From assembly GCF_018100795.1 (NCBI RefSeq), contig NZ_JAGJDY010000001.1, forward strand, positions 248,001 to 312,000: a DNA stretch of 64,000 nt, written 5' to 3'. The notes beneath the pieces were generated by a model. The model had not been told where the DNA came from, did no database searches, and saw only the letters and a list, made by a program, of their open reading frames with translations. Positions 28,038 through 37,253 of the stretch are shown piece by piece. This DNA comes from Alteromonas sp. MMG017. Its GTDB lineage: Bacteria > Pseudomonadota > Gammaproteobacteria > Enterobacterales > Alteromonadaceae. The translations under genes and the position numbers were made by a program. Position 1 is the first letter of the stretch. Each line of letters begins with the position of its first letter.

Positions 28038-29017
28038 TTCAGCTCTCCTGCAGTACTCATAGTAGGAGGTGCCATAGGTTGTGGAACCAATGCACAAAAC
28101 GCAGCACTTAAGCTCACCAAGTTCAGTCGATAAACATCAATGTCTTCGCTGACTTGAATAGGCGAAATTAACTGGTCGATTTGTGCCGGAATTAACTGGC
28201 TGAGCTGCATCTTAAGCGTAGTAGAATGGGGGGAGTCTAACCGAAATAAAACCGACCGGATGGGCGGTTGGCGCAACTGACTTTCAAAGTGATCCATAGA
28301 ACGTTGAATTTGCACACCCAAATTATCAAGCAGTCCCATTTCCAATTCTTCTTGGGAAAAGGAGCCAATATTTTCAAAACCTTTTAACCGCCGAGAAGAA
28401 TAAAGGTTTCCATCTTTAACCACATTCAAAACCACTTCTTCACCGGCTTCTTGTGTTAACAGTACGGTGGCGCTTTCCATTGACGGCATGAGCTCGCATA
28501 GCGCTAATTCAGCAGTCGTGATTTCTTTTAAAGTGACATCAGCAGAATGGATATGGCTGACAACATCAGCAATGACAGAGCGAGGTAACGCGAACACGTT
28601 TACCTTGTTAGTGCCTGCAAGAGGCACGGGCAAATCGACATAATCAAATACATAGGCTTTGTCGCTACCCAATATTTCGGCAACAGACCATTGCAGTGCA
28701 CCGTGAACTTCATCGTTCTCAACATTTGGGCGGTCTAGTTGTAACGCGTTGTACCAACTGTGAGACATACACACGCAAGTTGAGATACCAAGAAGGTTTT
28801 TTTCCTTTAGCCAAGTTTGAAGCTTTTCACCCCATTTTTCTGGCGTTACCGTTTCTACGTCAACTAAAACTACTGAATCTTGCTCACGCTTTACTATGCA
28901 GAAAGATACAGACTCAGCGTCTACAGAAACACCGAGCATATGTTGCTTGGGAACACGTCTAAATTTCTGCTTTAAGTATTGGCGCCATCCAATGTGCATT
29001 GTAAAATCTTTGACCAT
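28034..29017 (-). CDS. mshI: MSHA biogenesis protein MshI (PilM-like)
   Basis: A 327-residue cytoplasmic protein with a degenerate actin-like PilM fold: residues MLGVSVDAESVSFCIVKRE correspond to the phosphate-1 region, and TTAELALCELMPSMESATVL to the second lobe. It is the first gene of the msh run, so the operon promoter is probably in the 74-base AT-rich gap at 29018-29091. An alternative ATG six codons in (MHIGWRQYLKQ) is possible. In Vibrio, mshH/csrD and then ssb lie upstream. Here a histidine phosphatase gene takes that position. Confidence 0.9.
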   Translation of the reverse strand: MVKDFTMHIGWRQYLKQKFRRVPKQHMLGVSVDAESVSFCIVKREQDSVVLVDVETVTPEKWGEKLQTWLKEKNLLGISTCVCMSHSWYNALQLDRPNVENDEVHGALQWSVAEILGSDKAYVFDYVDLPVPLAGTNKVNVFALPRSVIADVVSHIHSADVTLKEITTAELALCELMPSMESATVLLTQEAGEEVVLNVVKDGNLYSSRRLKGFENIGSFSQEELEMGLLDNLGVQIQRSMDHFESQLRQPPIRSVLFRLDSPHSTTLKMQLSQLIPAQIDQLISPIQVSEDIDVYRLNLVSLSAAFCALVPQPMAPPTMSTAGELK

Positions 29018-29091
29018 GAATAATTGTGTTATTACAACAAAGTAATAACAATAGCACCAGTAGACGAAAGTTGTTTATTTTTAAGAATATT

Positions 29092-29640
29092 TTAATTTTT
29101 TATTAAACGCGTCACACCCCAATAACCGTTATTTTTCTCCGTTATTTTCCAGCCTCTTTTAGCCAGAAAAACACGAATATAGCGATTACTCATACCGTGT
29201 CCAAACACAACAATTTGAGCGTGCTTTTCGGCTTTTTTTTCGAGTGCATGAGCAGCTTTACCCACGCGATTTTTAGCCTCAATAAAAGACTCAAACCGCC
29301 CCGTTTTCCCGCAAATCCACATTAGCCTGTTTAATAAAACCCAATGCCACGCTTTTAATCTTAGCGGTAGCCTGTAGTAGGGAATATCCATTTCTTTTAA
29401 TTCGGGAATAACTTCAACTGCGGGCTCGCCCATATAATAGCTCGCTGAAAGCTGTGCTCTTTTTAGCGGGCTAGCGATGATGTGGTGTGTGGCAAACCGG
29501 CGCTTTTCATTTGGGTAATGGGCGCTGTCTAAAGGTGACTGATTGTATTGGCGAACCCAATTGGTAAATTCACCCGCACTTAATTTATTGTTGTGAGCAG
29601 ACTGTGGCTTCCCGTGCCGGATCAGAATTATTTCCTTCAT
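29092..29640 (-). CDS. histidine phosphatase family protein (phosphoglycerate mutase-like)
   Basis: A 182-residue protein from the ATG at 29640, which has AGGAGG six to seven bases upstream. The longer frame to 29715 runs into the glpD terminator and is rejected. The catalytic RHG motif is at residues 8-10 (ILIRHGKPQS), and a second His lies in VVFGHGMSNR near the C-terminus, as in the branch that includes SixA and alpha-ribazole phosphatases. The substrate is unknown. Reading MKEIILIRHGKPQSAHNNKL, it is Lys-rich and visibly more AT-rich than its neighbours, suggesting separate ancestry. It lies between the msh operon and glpD on the same strand. Confidence 0.82.
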   Translation of the reverse strand: MKEIILIRHGKPQSAHNNKLSAGEFTNWVRQYNQSPLDSAHYPNEKRRFATHHIIASPLKRAQLSASYYMGEPAVEVIPELKEMDIPYYRLPLRLKAWHWVLLNRLMWICGKTGRFESFIEAKNRVGKAAHALEKKAEKHAQIVVFGHGMSNRYIRVFLAKRGWKITEKNNGYWGVTRLIKN

Positions 29641-29712
29641 CCTACCCTCCTTTTTTATCAATAGCGTCAAAACTAGATAGCTAAATATATTGCCATTTTT
29701 AAGTATATTGAA

Positions 29713-29756
29713 CAAAAAAAAGCCCGCACTTTGTGAAATAAAAATACGGGCTTTTT
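29713..29756 (-). terminator. Rho-independent terminator of glpD
   Basis: The 10-bp stem AAAAAGCCCG/CGGGCTTTTT with a 20-base AT-rich loop is followed on the minus strand by a T run. It lies 20 bases after the glpD stop. The A/T symmetry makes it potentially functional in both directions. Confidence 0.8.
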
Positions 29757-29775
29757 AAGATTTTATAATGAATAT

Positions 29776-31302
29776 CTACGCAGATTGCTGCATATCAACA
29801 CTTTTTGAAACACGGCTCGTGATATAACTTTCTAGGCTGACTTGCTCGCTTTGATTTAAACGTAAACCATGTTTAGTACGGCGCCAAATTACGTCTTCAA
29901 GGGACATCGCCCACTCGTGATCAATAAGGTAGTCAACTTCAGCTTGGTACATGTCGGCACCAAAGTTTTCACCCATGCTATCGAGTTCGTTTTTGCCTTC
30001 AAGGAACTTAATACACAACATGCCGTATTGGCGCGCATAGCGAACCCCTACCGATTCAGGTAACCATGGGTAGTCTTGTTGAAGCTGTTTAATCAAATCT
30101 GCTTTATTAGTGAACGCACCACCTGGAAGTGGTACATCTTTGGTCCAGGCTTTGCCTGCTTTTGGAAACAAACTAGTTAGCTTATCTACGGCATGCTCGG
30201 CCAGTTTTCTATAGGTGGTAATTTTTCCACCGAAAATATTAAGTAATATTGGTGAAGACTCAGTTCCGCTTAGCTCCACTTTATAATCGCGAGTTAGCTC
30301 TTGAGCAGACGCATTTTTTTCTTCAAGCAATGGGCGCACGCCACTGTAGCTATGAACAATATCGCTTTCGTCAATTTTCGTTTTGAAGTACGTATTAACC
30401 ACTTCAACCAGATATTCAGTTTCAGCTTCAGAAATAGCGGCTTGCGATGGCTCTCCAACATAGTTCTCATCGGTAGTGCCAACAAGTGAAAAGTCATCTT
30501 CGTAAGGGATAACAAAAACAATACGGCCATCTTTATTTTGAAGAATATAAGCTTCTTCTGTGTCGTAAAGTTTAGGCACGATAAAATGACTGCCCTTCAC
30601 CATACGCATTGCGTTAGGGTTTTTGGTGTCGGCAAGTCTATCTAGAAATGAAACAGCCCATGGCCCAGCTGCATTAACCACAGCCTTAGCATTAATTGTA
30701 AACGTTTTCCCTAATGAGTCTTTTAAAGTGACTTTCCATAACTTATCTTGTTTTTCAGCACTAATACATTCAGTACGTGTATAGATGCTAGCACCCTGGT
30801 CTTGAGCCGCTAGTGCATTTAATACCACTAAACGAGCATCATCTACCCAACCATCTGAGTATTCAAAACAGGTTGTAATATCATTAACCAATGGGCCTGT
30901 GGGTGACGTCGACATTTTCTTTGAGCGCGGCAATACATTGCGTTTGGCTAGTGAATCGTACAAGAACAATCCAATACGAATCATCCATGCAGGACGAAGA
31001 TGCTTTTGATGAGGTAAACGAAAACGTAAAGGCCACATAATATGTGGGGCTTTTTCTAATAGTACTTCACGCTCGGCAAGTGCTTCTTTTACAAGGCGGA
31101 ACTCATAATGCTCTAAATAACGTAAACCACCATGAATTAACTTGCTGCTAGACGAAGACGTAGCACCTGCAAGATCGCCTTTTTCACATAGTGCTACCGA
31201 AAGTCCGCGACCGGCCGCATCTAATGCTACTCCGGCACCATTTACACCGCCGCCAACCACTAATACGTCAACGGTTTGTGTACTATTTGTATTCTGATTC
31301 AT
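29776..31302 (-). CDS. glpD: aerobic glycerol-3-phosphate dehydrogenase GlpD
   Basis: A 508-residue FAD enzyme (E. coli 501) from the ATG at 31302 with AGGGGCGAGAAC upstream. A frame from 31362 adds 20 unrelated residues. The dinucleotide-binding motif is VDVLVVGGGVNGAGVALDAA (residues about 11-30). The family signature ATSSSSSKLIHGGLRYLEHY is at about residues 48-67. The Rossmann end VNAAGPWA and GTTDENY follow. It oxidises sn-glycerol 3-phosphate to dihydroxyacetone phosphate at the inner membrane and passes electrons to quinone. It is separate from glpK but shares GlpR-type operator half-sites (31373-31392). Confidence 0.96.
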   Translation of the reverse strand: MNQNTNSTQTVDVLVVGGGVNGAGVALDAAGRGLSVALCEKGDLAGATSSSSSKLIHGGLRYLEHYEFRLVKEALAEREVLLEKAPHIMWPLRFRLPHQKHLRPAWMIRIGLFLYDSLAKRNVLPRSKKMSTSPTGPLVNDITTCFEYSDGWVDDARLVVLNALAAQDQGASIYTRTECISAEKQDKLWKVTLKDSLGKTFTINAKAVVNAAGPWAVSFLDRLADTKNPNAMRMVKGSHFIVPKLYDTEEAYILQNKDGRIVFVIPYEDDFSLVGTTDENYVGEPSQAAISEAETEYLVEVVNTYFKTKIDESDIVHSYSGVRPLLEEKNASAQELTRDYKVELSGTESSPILLNIFGGKITTYRKLAEHAVDKLTSLFPKAGKAWTKDVPLPGGAFTNKADLIKQLQQDYPWLPESVGVRYARQYGMLCIKFLEGKNELDSMGENFGADMYQAEVDYLIDHEWAMSLEDVIWRRTKHGLRLNQSEQVSLESYITSRVSKSVDMQQSA

Positions 31303-31637
31303 GTTCTCGCCCCTTTCGGCTTCACTAGCATGCTGGCTATTTGACAACCAAAAAGAAAACATGTCAACACAAAACGAACATTAACGAACATTCTTGCGCA
31401 ATTTTAACCTACACGACTTAAGCGCCGGTTAAACATAGACTCACAGTTTATAAGAAACTCTTATGGAGGTTAGGTATTCCCACATGCTCTATGTATAGCC
31501 ATTAGCTTACTTAACCCTAGCAGCTAATAGGTGGGTAACAAGGCTGGTGGGTCATTACAGCAATGCCAACTACAAAGCTGTTTTTTGGAGGTAGCGAAGA
31601 GACTGTTAAGTTGTTACAAAGGTAATAGATTGGCCGC
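31303..31637. other. 335-base glpD-glpR intergenic region
   Basis: This is the upstream region of glpD and the downstream region of glpR, both on the minus strand. The only clear element is the pair of GlpR-type half-sites at 31373-31392. The rest (31400-31637) shows no open frame with a ribosome site, and I saw no obvious terminator for glpR and no RNA-like structure. Confidence 0.5.
31373..31392 (-). promoter_or_regulatory. tandem GlpR-type operator half-sites upstream of glpD
   Basis: The 10-mer AACGAACATT occurs twice in direct tandem (on the minus strand AATGTTCGTT twice), about 70 bases before the glpD ATG. AATGTTCGTT is identical to the left half of the full palindromic operator in front of glpK/glpR. 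GlpR control is inferred. Confidence 0.7.
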
Positions 31638-32396
31638 TTAGGCTTTAATGAAACTGATGTTGTTTTCGTCGATAATTTTTCGAATAGCAGGAGGCGGTGT
31701 TTGGTCGCACACCAGGCAATCCACCTGGGAAATATGCCCTTGTTCTACCATGGCTCGACGCTCGAACTTACTATAATCTGCTGCAAGAATAACGTGCTGG
31801 GTGTGTTCCAGTATCGCTTGCGATACTTTTACTTCCCTAAAGTCAAAATCAAGCAAGGCACCATCAGCGCTTATTCCACTTATGCCTATAATGCCGTAAT
31901 CCATTCGAAATTGACTAATGAAGTCGCAGGTTGCTTCCCCAATAATACCCCCATCTCGGTAACGTACTTCGCCCGCGGCTATAATCACTGAGAAGTCTTC
32001 TTTCGCAGAAAGAATGGTCGCGACATGAATGTTATTTGTTACCACGTGCAAATTTTTATGATTAAGCAACTTGCTAGCTATCATTTCGGTGGTGGTGCCA
32101 ATATTTATAAATAGCGAAGCCCCGTCGGGTATCATGTCAGCCACGGCCTCAGCGATTCGTTCTTTTACTTCGCTGTTTTGTGTTTTGCGTTCTTGATAAG
32201 GGGTATTCTCCCAACTTCGATTAAGCCCCGCGCCACCATGGTATCGACTAACAATACCGGCCTCAGCAAGCTGGTTTAGATCGCGACGAATAGTTTGGGG
32301 GGTAACGTCACAGCGAGTGACCAAGTCGTCAATAGACATGAAGCCATTTTGTTTGATAAAGCTAACAATTTTTTCGTGTCTTTGGGTTTGGTTCAT
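31638..32396 (-). CDS. glpR: GlpR, DeoR-family repressor of the glp regulon
   Basis: A 252-residue DeoR-family regulator (E. coli GlpR 252). It has an N-terminal winged helix-turn-helix (SIDDLVTRCDVTPQTIRRDL, residues about 20-39, then RYHGGAGL) and the C-terminal DeoR effector domain with INIGTTTEMIASKLL, the sugar-phosphate binding signature, and GISGISADGALLDFDFREV. GlpR represses glycerol-3-phosphate genes and is released by glycerol 3-phosphate. It is transcribed divergently from glpK across an intergenic region that holds a full GlpR operator, consistent with autoregulation and co-regulation. Confidence 0.94.
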   Translation of the reverse strand: MNQTQRHEKIVSFIKQNGFMSIDDLVTRCDVTPQTIRRDLNQLAEAGIVSRYHGGAGLNRSWENTPYQERKTQNSEVKERIAEAVADMIPDGASLFINIGTTTEMIASKLLNHKNLHVVTNNIHVATILSAKEDFSVIIAAGEVRYRDGGIIGEATCDFISQFRMDYGIIGISGISADGALLDFDFREVKVSQAILEHTQHVILAADYSKFERRAMVEQGHISQVDCLVCDQTPPPAIRKIIDENNISFIKA

Positions 32397-32470
32397 TGGG
32401 TCATTCCTTGTGGCGATTTAGCCATTATACGTGGTTCACCTTTGCCTGCCTATGGCAATTCGAACACTCA

Positions 32471-32490
32471 AATGTTCGTTTTCGAAAATA
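32471..32490. promoter_or_regulatory. GlpR operator in the glpR-glpK divergent region
   Basis: The 20-mer AATGTTCGTTTTCGAAAATA fits the E. coli GlpR operator consensus WATKYTCGWWWWCGAWMATW, as I recall it, at every position. It lies 63 bases before the glpK ATG and 74 bases before the glpR ATG, so it can control both promoters. Confidence 0.82.
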
Positions 32491-32553
32491 TAGCATTGTT
32501 AAACTGGTGTAAATGATGCAAACTCTTAGCAAATTATGTTCAGGAGACGTGTC

Positions 32554-34038
32554 ATGGGCCAATACATTCTTGCCATAGACCAAGGAACCACGAGTTCACG
32601 TAGCATTATCTTTGCACCAGATGGCGCCATTGTAGCCGTTGCGCAACAAGAGTTTTCTCAGAAGTATCCTCAAGATGGATGGGTAGAGCATGATCCTGAA
32701 GAAATTTGGGAAAGCGTAACCACTACCATGAAGCAGGTATTTGATAAGTGCTCGTTATCACCTGAAGATATCGCTACGGTTGGCATCACCAACCAACGTG
32801 AAACCACGTTGGTTTGGAACAAAGACACAGGAAAGCCTGTATACCCCGCTATAGTGTGGCAAGACAGACGTACCGCCCAGCAGTGTCGAGAGCTCGATGA
32901 CGATGAAAGTCTGGTAGCGCATATCAACGAATCCACAGGTTTGTTGCTAGACCCTTATTTTTCAGCCTCTAAATTGGCTTGGATCTTAGACAACGTTGAA
33001 GGTGCGAGAGAACAAGCCGAAGCAGGCGATCTTCTTTTCGGTACGGTGGACACCTTCTTAATATGGCGTTTGACCAACGGCGAATCACATAAAACCGATG
33101 CGACCAATGCTTCACGCACCATGCTGTTCGATATTAATGAGCAATGTTGGGATGAGCGTTTACTCAGCACCTTTAATATCCCTAAATCAATGCTTCCTGA
33201 AGTCATGGATTGTGCTGATGAATTTGGTGTTGTGAGTAAAGATATCTTGGGCTGTACTATCCCTATTCAAGGTGTAGCCGGCGACCAACAGGCTGCGCTT
33301 GTTGGCCAAGCCTGTTTCGAAAAAGGCATGGCAAAAAGTACCTACGGTACAGGCTGCTTCATGATTTTAAATACGGGCGATGAGCCGCTTCAATCTAAGA
33401 ACCGTTTGTTAACTACCGTCGGCTACAGGCTAAATGGTAAAACCACATACGCCTTAGAGGGCAGTATCTTTATGGCCGGCGCTACCGTGCAATGGCTACG
33501 GGATGGCTTGAAGCTTATTGATGATGCATCGGAAACTGAGGCCTTGGCACAAAGAGCCCGACAAGATAATGGTGTATTCCTTGTTCCAGCATTTACCGGA
33601 CTAGGCGCTCCTTATTGGGATCCCGATGCCCGAGGTGCAATTCTAGGCCTAACTCGAGACACCGGCATTAGCGAAATTGTTGCCGCAGGTTTGCAATCGG
33701 TATGCTATCAAACCAAAGACTTACAAAAAGCCATGGAAAGTGATGGCGCAAGGCCAACGACTATTCGCGTAGATGGCGGAATGTCTCGAAACGATTGGGT
33801 AATGGGATTCTTGTCTGATGTATTAGGCGCAGAAGTTGAACGCCCCGAAATTACTGAAACCACCGCACTTGGTGCAGCATTCCTTGCAGGTCTTCAAGCT
33901 GGTGTATTTACCTCTGTTGATTCGCTTACCGAGTGCTGGAAAAGCGACAGTATTTTCACACCTCGACTTTCAAAAGAAGAGCGCGATAAGGCCTATGACG
34001 GCTGGAAAAACGCCGTTGCCCGCATTCGCTGCAGTTAA
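32554..34038 (+). CDS. glpK: glycerol kinase
   Basis: A 494-residue FGGY-family kinase (E. coli 502), from the ATG at 32554 with CAGGAGA upstream. An ATG six codons earlier lacks a ribosome site. It starts [20 protein letters not shown], the phosphate-binding loop, and contains [32 protein letters not shown] and the C-terminal [20 protein letters not shown] signature. It phosphorylates glycerol to glycerol 3-phosphate, which GlpD then oxidises. No glpF permease is adjacent. Expression is expected to be GlpR-controlled. Confidence 0.97.
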   Translation: MGQYILAIDQGTTSSRSIIFAPDGAIVAVAQQEFSQKYPQDGWVEHDPEEIWESVTTTMKQVFDKCSLSPEDIATVGITNQRETTLVWNKDTGKPVYPAIVWQDRRTAQQCRELDDDESLVAHINESTGLLLDPYFSASKLAWILDNVEGAREQAEAGDLLFGTVDTFLIWRLTNGESHKTDATNASRTMLFDINEQCWDERLLSTFNIPKSMLPEVMDCADEFGVVSKDILGCTIPIQGVAGDQQAALVGQACFEKGMAKSTYGTGCFMILNTGDEPLQSKNRLLTTVGYRLNGKTTYALEGSIFMAGATVQWLRDGLKLIDDASETEALAQRARQDNGVFLVPAFTGLGAPYWDPDARGAILGLTRDTGISEIVAAGLQSVCYQTKDLQKAMESDGARPTTIRVDGGMSRNDWVMGFLSDVLGAEVERPEITETTALGAAFLAGLQAGVFTSVDSLTECWKSDSIFTPRLSKEERDKAYDGWKNAVARIRCS

Positions 34039-34056
34039 TTTACTCCTTCCTTATAC

Positions 34057-34081
34057 AGCGCGGTAATAAACCGCGCTTTTA
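34057..34081 (+). terminator. Rho-independent terminator of glpK
   Basis: The stem AGCGCGG/CCGCGCT with loop TAATAAA and a TTTT tail lies about 20 bases after the glpK stop. Confidence 0.88.
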
Positions 34082-34146
34082 ATATAAAAAAATATTTTTA
34101 TAACATTGTCATTACAATGTAAATTTGTGTTACTATCAAAAATTAA

Positions 34147-34160
34147 GGAAAACGTTTACC
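34147..34160. promoter_or_regulatory. LacI/GalR-type operator upstream of the TonB receptor gene
   Basis: GGAAAACGTTTACC is a 14-base near-palindrome (one mismatched pair) centred on CG, containing the 11-mer AAACGTTTACC shared exactly with sites before the alpha-galactosidase and galT genes. It lies 171 bases before the chosen receptor start, within an AT-rich intergenic stretch (34082-34331) that otherwise holds no gene. Confidence 0.68.
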
Positions 34161-34331
34161 TTTTTCCTTATAAATAAAACCCTATAAAATTCATAGTGTT
34201 AATAATAATAAATTGAACTTTGGGTTACAGAATGTGTAAAGAAAATGTTAACTAGCTTGGTCGAGTTGCCAAATATAAGCTAAATGTTAATTAAAATATG
34301 TAAAACACAGCCGAAATACGGAGAAAACATA

Positions 34332-37148
34332 GTGACACATAAAACCAACACATCAATGATAGGTCCTATCGCGAAACGCTCACTTTTAGGTGTTGCTGTC
34401 GCAACTGCCCTATACGCGCCAGTTGCACTATCTCAAGAAGCTAATACAAGCTCTGCGAACGATGCCCCTGTTGAGGTTATCGAAGTACGCGGTATTGTAA
34501 GCAGCTTGAAACGTGCCATGGCTGACAAGAAAGAAAACTTAGCCGTTTCTGATGGTATCGCTGCAGAAGATTTGGGTAAATTCCCAGATTTGAACGTTGC
34601 TGAATCACTACAACGTATTACGGGTGTGTCAATTGACCGTAGTGGTGGTGAAGGTCAACAAGTTACTGTGCGTGGTTTCGGTCCTCAGTTCAATACTGTA
34701 CTTGTAAATGGTCGTCAGTTAGCTTCTGATGACGCGGGTCGCGCGTTTAACTTTGATATTTTAGCCGCAGACCAAATTACAGGTGCTAATGTTTATAAGA
34801 GTGGCGTTGCTAACCTTCAATCAGGTGGCATCGGCTCTACTATCAACGTTTCTACTGCTCGTCCTTTCGATTACGATGGATTCCAAGCAGTAGGCAGCGT
34901 TAAAGGTATGTACGAAAGTTTGTCTGAGGAAGTATCTCCTCAAGCCTCTTTCTTAGTAAGCAATACCTTTGCAGACGACAAACTTGGTCTATTGCTCGCC
35001 GTTTCACATCAGGAACGTGAAGTTCAAATTAACCGAATTCAAACCGCGGGCTGGCGTCCAGGTTTAACGCTTTCAAACCGTAACGACGGTGTGATTGCTG
35101 AAAACGTTTACCTGCCTCGCAACTGGGATCAAATCGTAGATCAGCAAGAGCGTACTCGTACTAACGCATCTTTGGTTGCGCAATACGCACCTACTGATGA
35201 CGTAACTATTACCCTTGATGGTTTTGTATCAAAATTTGAAGTTGATTCTCAAGTAACTGATTTAGCATCATGGTTTGAGCCAGATCGTGTGGGCTCGGCT
35301 ACCATCAACCCAGAAACAGGCACTGCAATTCAGTTCACACAAGAAATTGATTTGCACCAAGGTAGTGGTAACCCTGCTTCTGACTTCGTATCTTCTACTC
35401 GTAACGTTCGTGACGTAACCAGTAAAGGTTTCGGACTTAATGTTGATTGGCAAATTAACGATGCACTTTCAGCAACGTTTGATGTTTCTAACTCAACAGC
35501 AGAAAACGACATCGCTGGCGAAGGTCGCTTTAACGTTGTTGGTATCATCAATAACTATGAGTTCGACGGCACAGGTGGTGTTCCAACCGTTCGTCATGAT
35601 GGTTTCGTAGACGGTCAACTACCGGATATTGCTTTAAACCGCCTTCATTACAACGACCTAGGAAACACGGTAGCGTCTGATGATGAAGTAACTGAATACA
35701 AAGCTGATTTTACATACCTGCCAGACTCAGACGTTTTCCGTAAAGCAGATTTCGGTATTCTTCGTTCAGAACGTGAAAAATACGTTTACCAAATGTTTGC
35801 TTCAGAATGTTTATTCTGCGGTTACGGCACAGAAGCCCCAATCGATGAACTAAACATTCGTCCATTTACAGCAAACAACTACTTCAGCGGGTTGATTGAC
35901 ACTTGGTACACTTATGACGGTGATGCATACCTTGACTACCTAGCGTCGCAAGGTGCACCAGTAGTACCAACACTGCAACCTAACTACTACAATATCGATG
36001 AAGATGTTACTGCGCTTTACGCACAGCTTGAGTTTGGATACGACATCGGTGATATGCCGTTAACCATGAACTTTGGCGCTCGTTACGAAGAGACCAACGT
36101 TTCAGTTACTGCGGTTCAGGCATTTATCTCTGATATCGTTCCAACCACCGACTTAACGTTGTTCGCTAACCGTTTCGCGCCAGCTGAAGATATTACTGGT
36201 TCAAGCTCTTACGCTAATGTTCTTCCAAGCATCAACGTGAAGTTAGAAGTTCAAGAAGACATGATTGTTCGTTTCTCACGTTACGACTCACTATCACGTC
36301 CTACTATGGATCAAATGTCGCCAGCGACTACGTTCGGTGAGCCACGTCGTCAGAACTTACAAGCGAGTGGTGGTAACCCTAACCTTAAGCCTTTCGAAGC
36401 TGAAAACTGGGATATCTCATTTGAGTGGTACTACAGTGACGACTCTGTGTTCTCATTTGCATTGTTCAGTAAAGAAGTTGAAAACTTCATCGTTACCTTA
36501 TCTGGTGAAGAATCTTATTCTATGACAGATCGTAGTGCAGCGAACGGTTACCGATGTGCAGAAGATACTTGTGCAGTAGGCGTTCAACTTGACCCTACGG
36601 ATCCAACTCGTGACGTAGTCGCTGACACTGAAGAGTTAAATGGCGAAAGCGAGATTTACACAGTAACTCGCCCTCAAAATGGCGAAACTGCAACGGTTAA
36701 TGGTTATGAAGTTGCACTAACTCACGTCTGGGATAACGGTTTCGGTATTACTGCGAACGCGACTGTTGTAAACAGTGATGCTGAAGTATCTGATGACGTT
36801 ACACAAACGTTTGCACTTGAAGGCCTTGGTGATTCTCAGAACTTAATTATGTTCTACGAAAGAGACGCCTTCCAGGCACGTGTTGCATTTAACAACCGTG
36901 AAGCCTTCTTGTTTGCACTTGATAACACTTCTGTAGGCGGTGCTACTGGCGAGCCAGTAACCACAGAAACTTACGGTCAGTGGGATGTAAGTGCAAGTTA
37001 TGACATCAACGAACATTTCACTGTGTTCTTTGAAGGCATTAACGTAACAGAAGAAGAACTTTCACAGGTTGGTCGCTTTGCTGACCAAACATACTCTATT
37101 GAAGATAACGGCTCTCGTTACGCAGTAGGTATTCGAGGTTCATTCTAA
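34332..37148 (+). CDS. TonB-dependent outer-membrane receptor, carbohydrate-uptake type
   Basis: A large receptor of 938 residues from a GTG at 34332 with GGAG eight bases upstream. An ATG at 34284 gives 954 residues with a poorer start. A signal peptide follows (SLLGVAVATALYAPVALS). The plug domain has VEVIEVRGIVSSLKRAMADK, DLGKFPDLNVAESLQRITGV and VTVRGFGPQFNTVLVNGRQL, the pattern of the Xanthomonas/Caulobacter-type receptor subfamily often devoted to sugars. The C-terminus ends in the barrel strand YAVGIRGSF with terminal Phe. No carboxypeptidase-like extension is visible. With the downstream GH36 and symporter genes, uptake of alpha-galactosides is the likely role, though the ligand is inferred. 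It is followed by a hairpin and then the halogenase-like gene. Confidence 0.92.
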   Translation: MTHKTNTSMIGPIAKRSLLGVAVATALYAPVALSQEANTSSANDAPVEVIEVRGIVSSLKRAMADKKENLAVSDGIAAEDLGKFPDLNVAESLQRITGVSIDRSGGEGQQVTVRGFGPQFNTVLVNGRQLASDDAGRAFNFDILAADQITGANVYKSGVANLQSGGIGSTINVSTARPFDYDGFQAVGSVKGMYESLSEEVSPQASFLVSNTFADDKLGLLLAVSHQEREVQINRIQTAGWRPGLTLSNRNDGVIAENVYLPRNWDQIVDQQERTRTNASLVAQYAPTDDVTITLDGFVSKFEVDSQVTDLASWFEPDRVGSATINPETGTAIQFTQEIDLHQGSGNPASDFVSSTRNVRDVTSKGFGLNVDWQINDALSATFDVSNSTAENDIAGEGRFNVVGIINNYEFDGTGGVPTVRHDGFVDGQLPDIALNRLHYNDLGNTVASDDEVTEYKADFTYLPDSDVFRKADFGILRSEREKYVYQMFASECLFCGYGTEAPIDELNIRPFTANNYFSGLIDTWYTYDGDAYLDYLASQGAPVVPTLQPNYYNIDEDVTALYAQLEFGYDIGDMPLTMNFGARYEETNVSVTAVQAFISDIVPTTDLTLFANRFAPAEDITGSSSYANVLPSINVKLEVQEDMIVRFSRYDSLSRPTMDQMSPATTFGEPRRQNLQASGGNPNLKPFEAENWDISFEWYYSDDSVFSFALFSKEVENFIVTLSGEESYSMTDRSAANGYRCAEDTCAVGVQLDPTDPTRDVVADTEELNGESEIYTVTRPQNGETATVNGYEVALTHVWDNGFGITANATVVNSDAEVSDDVTQTFALEGLGDSQNLIMFYERDAFQARVAFNNREAFLFALDNTSVGGATGEPVTTETYGQWDVSASYDINEHFTVFFEGINVTEEELSQVGRFADQTYSIEDNGSRYAVGIRGSF

Positions 37149-37156
37149 GAATATAC

Positions 37157-37178
37157 TGGCAGGGTGAGAGCCCTGCCA
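37157..37178 (+). terminator. hairpin after the TonB receptor gene (attenuator-like)
   Basis: TGGCAGGG and CCCTGCCA form an 8-bp stem with a TGAGAG loop, followed by TTTATTC rather than a pure T run. It is placed just after the receptor stop and 75 bases before the next gene. It probably lowers read-through into the downstream cytoplasmic genes or protects the receptor mRNA 3' end. Confidence 0.6.
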
Positions 37179-37253
37179 TTTATTCATAGGTTAATTGGCT
37201 ATTTCAGTTAATCTATGAATAAATAAAATAAATCGCATACTTAGTGGTAGTTC

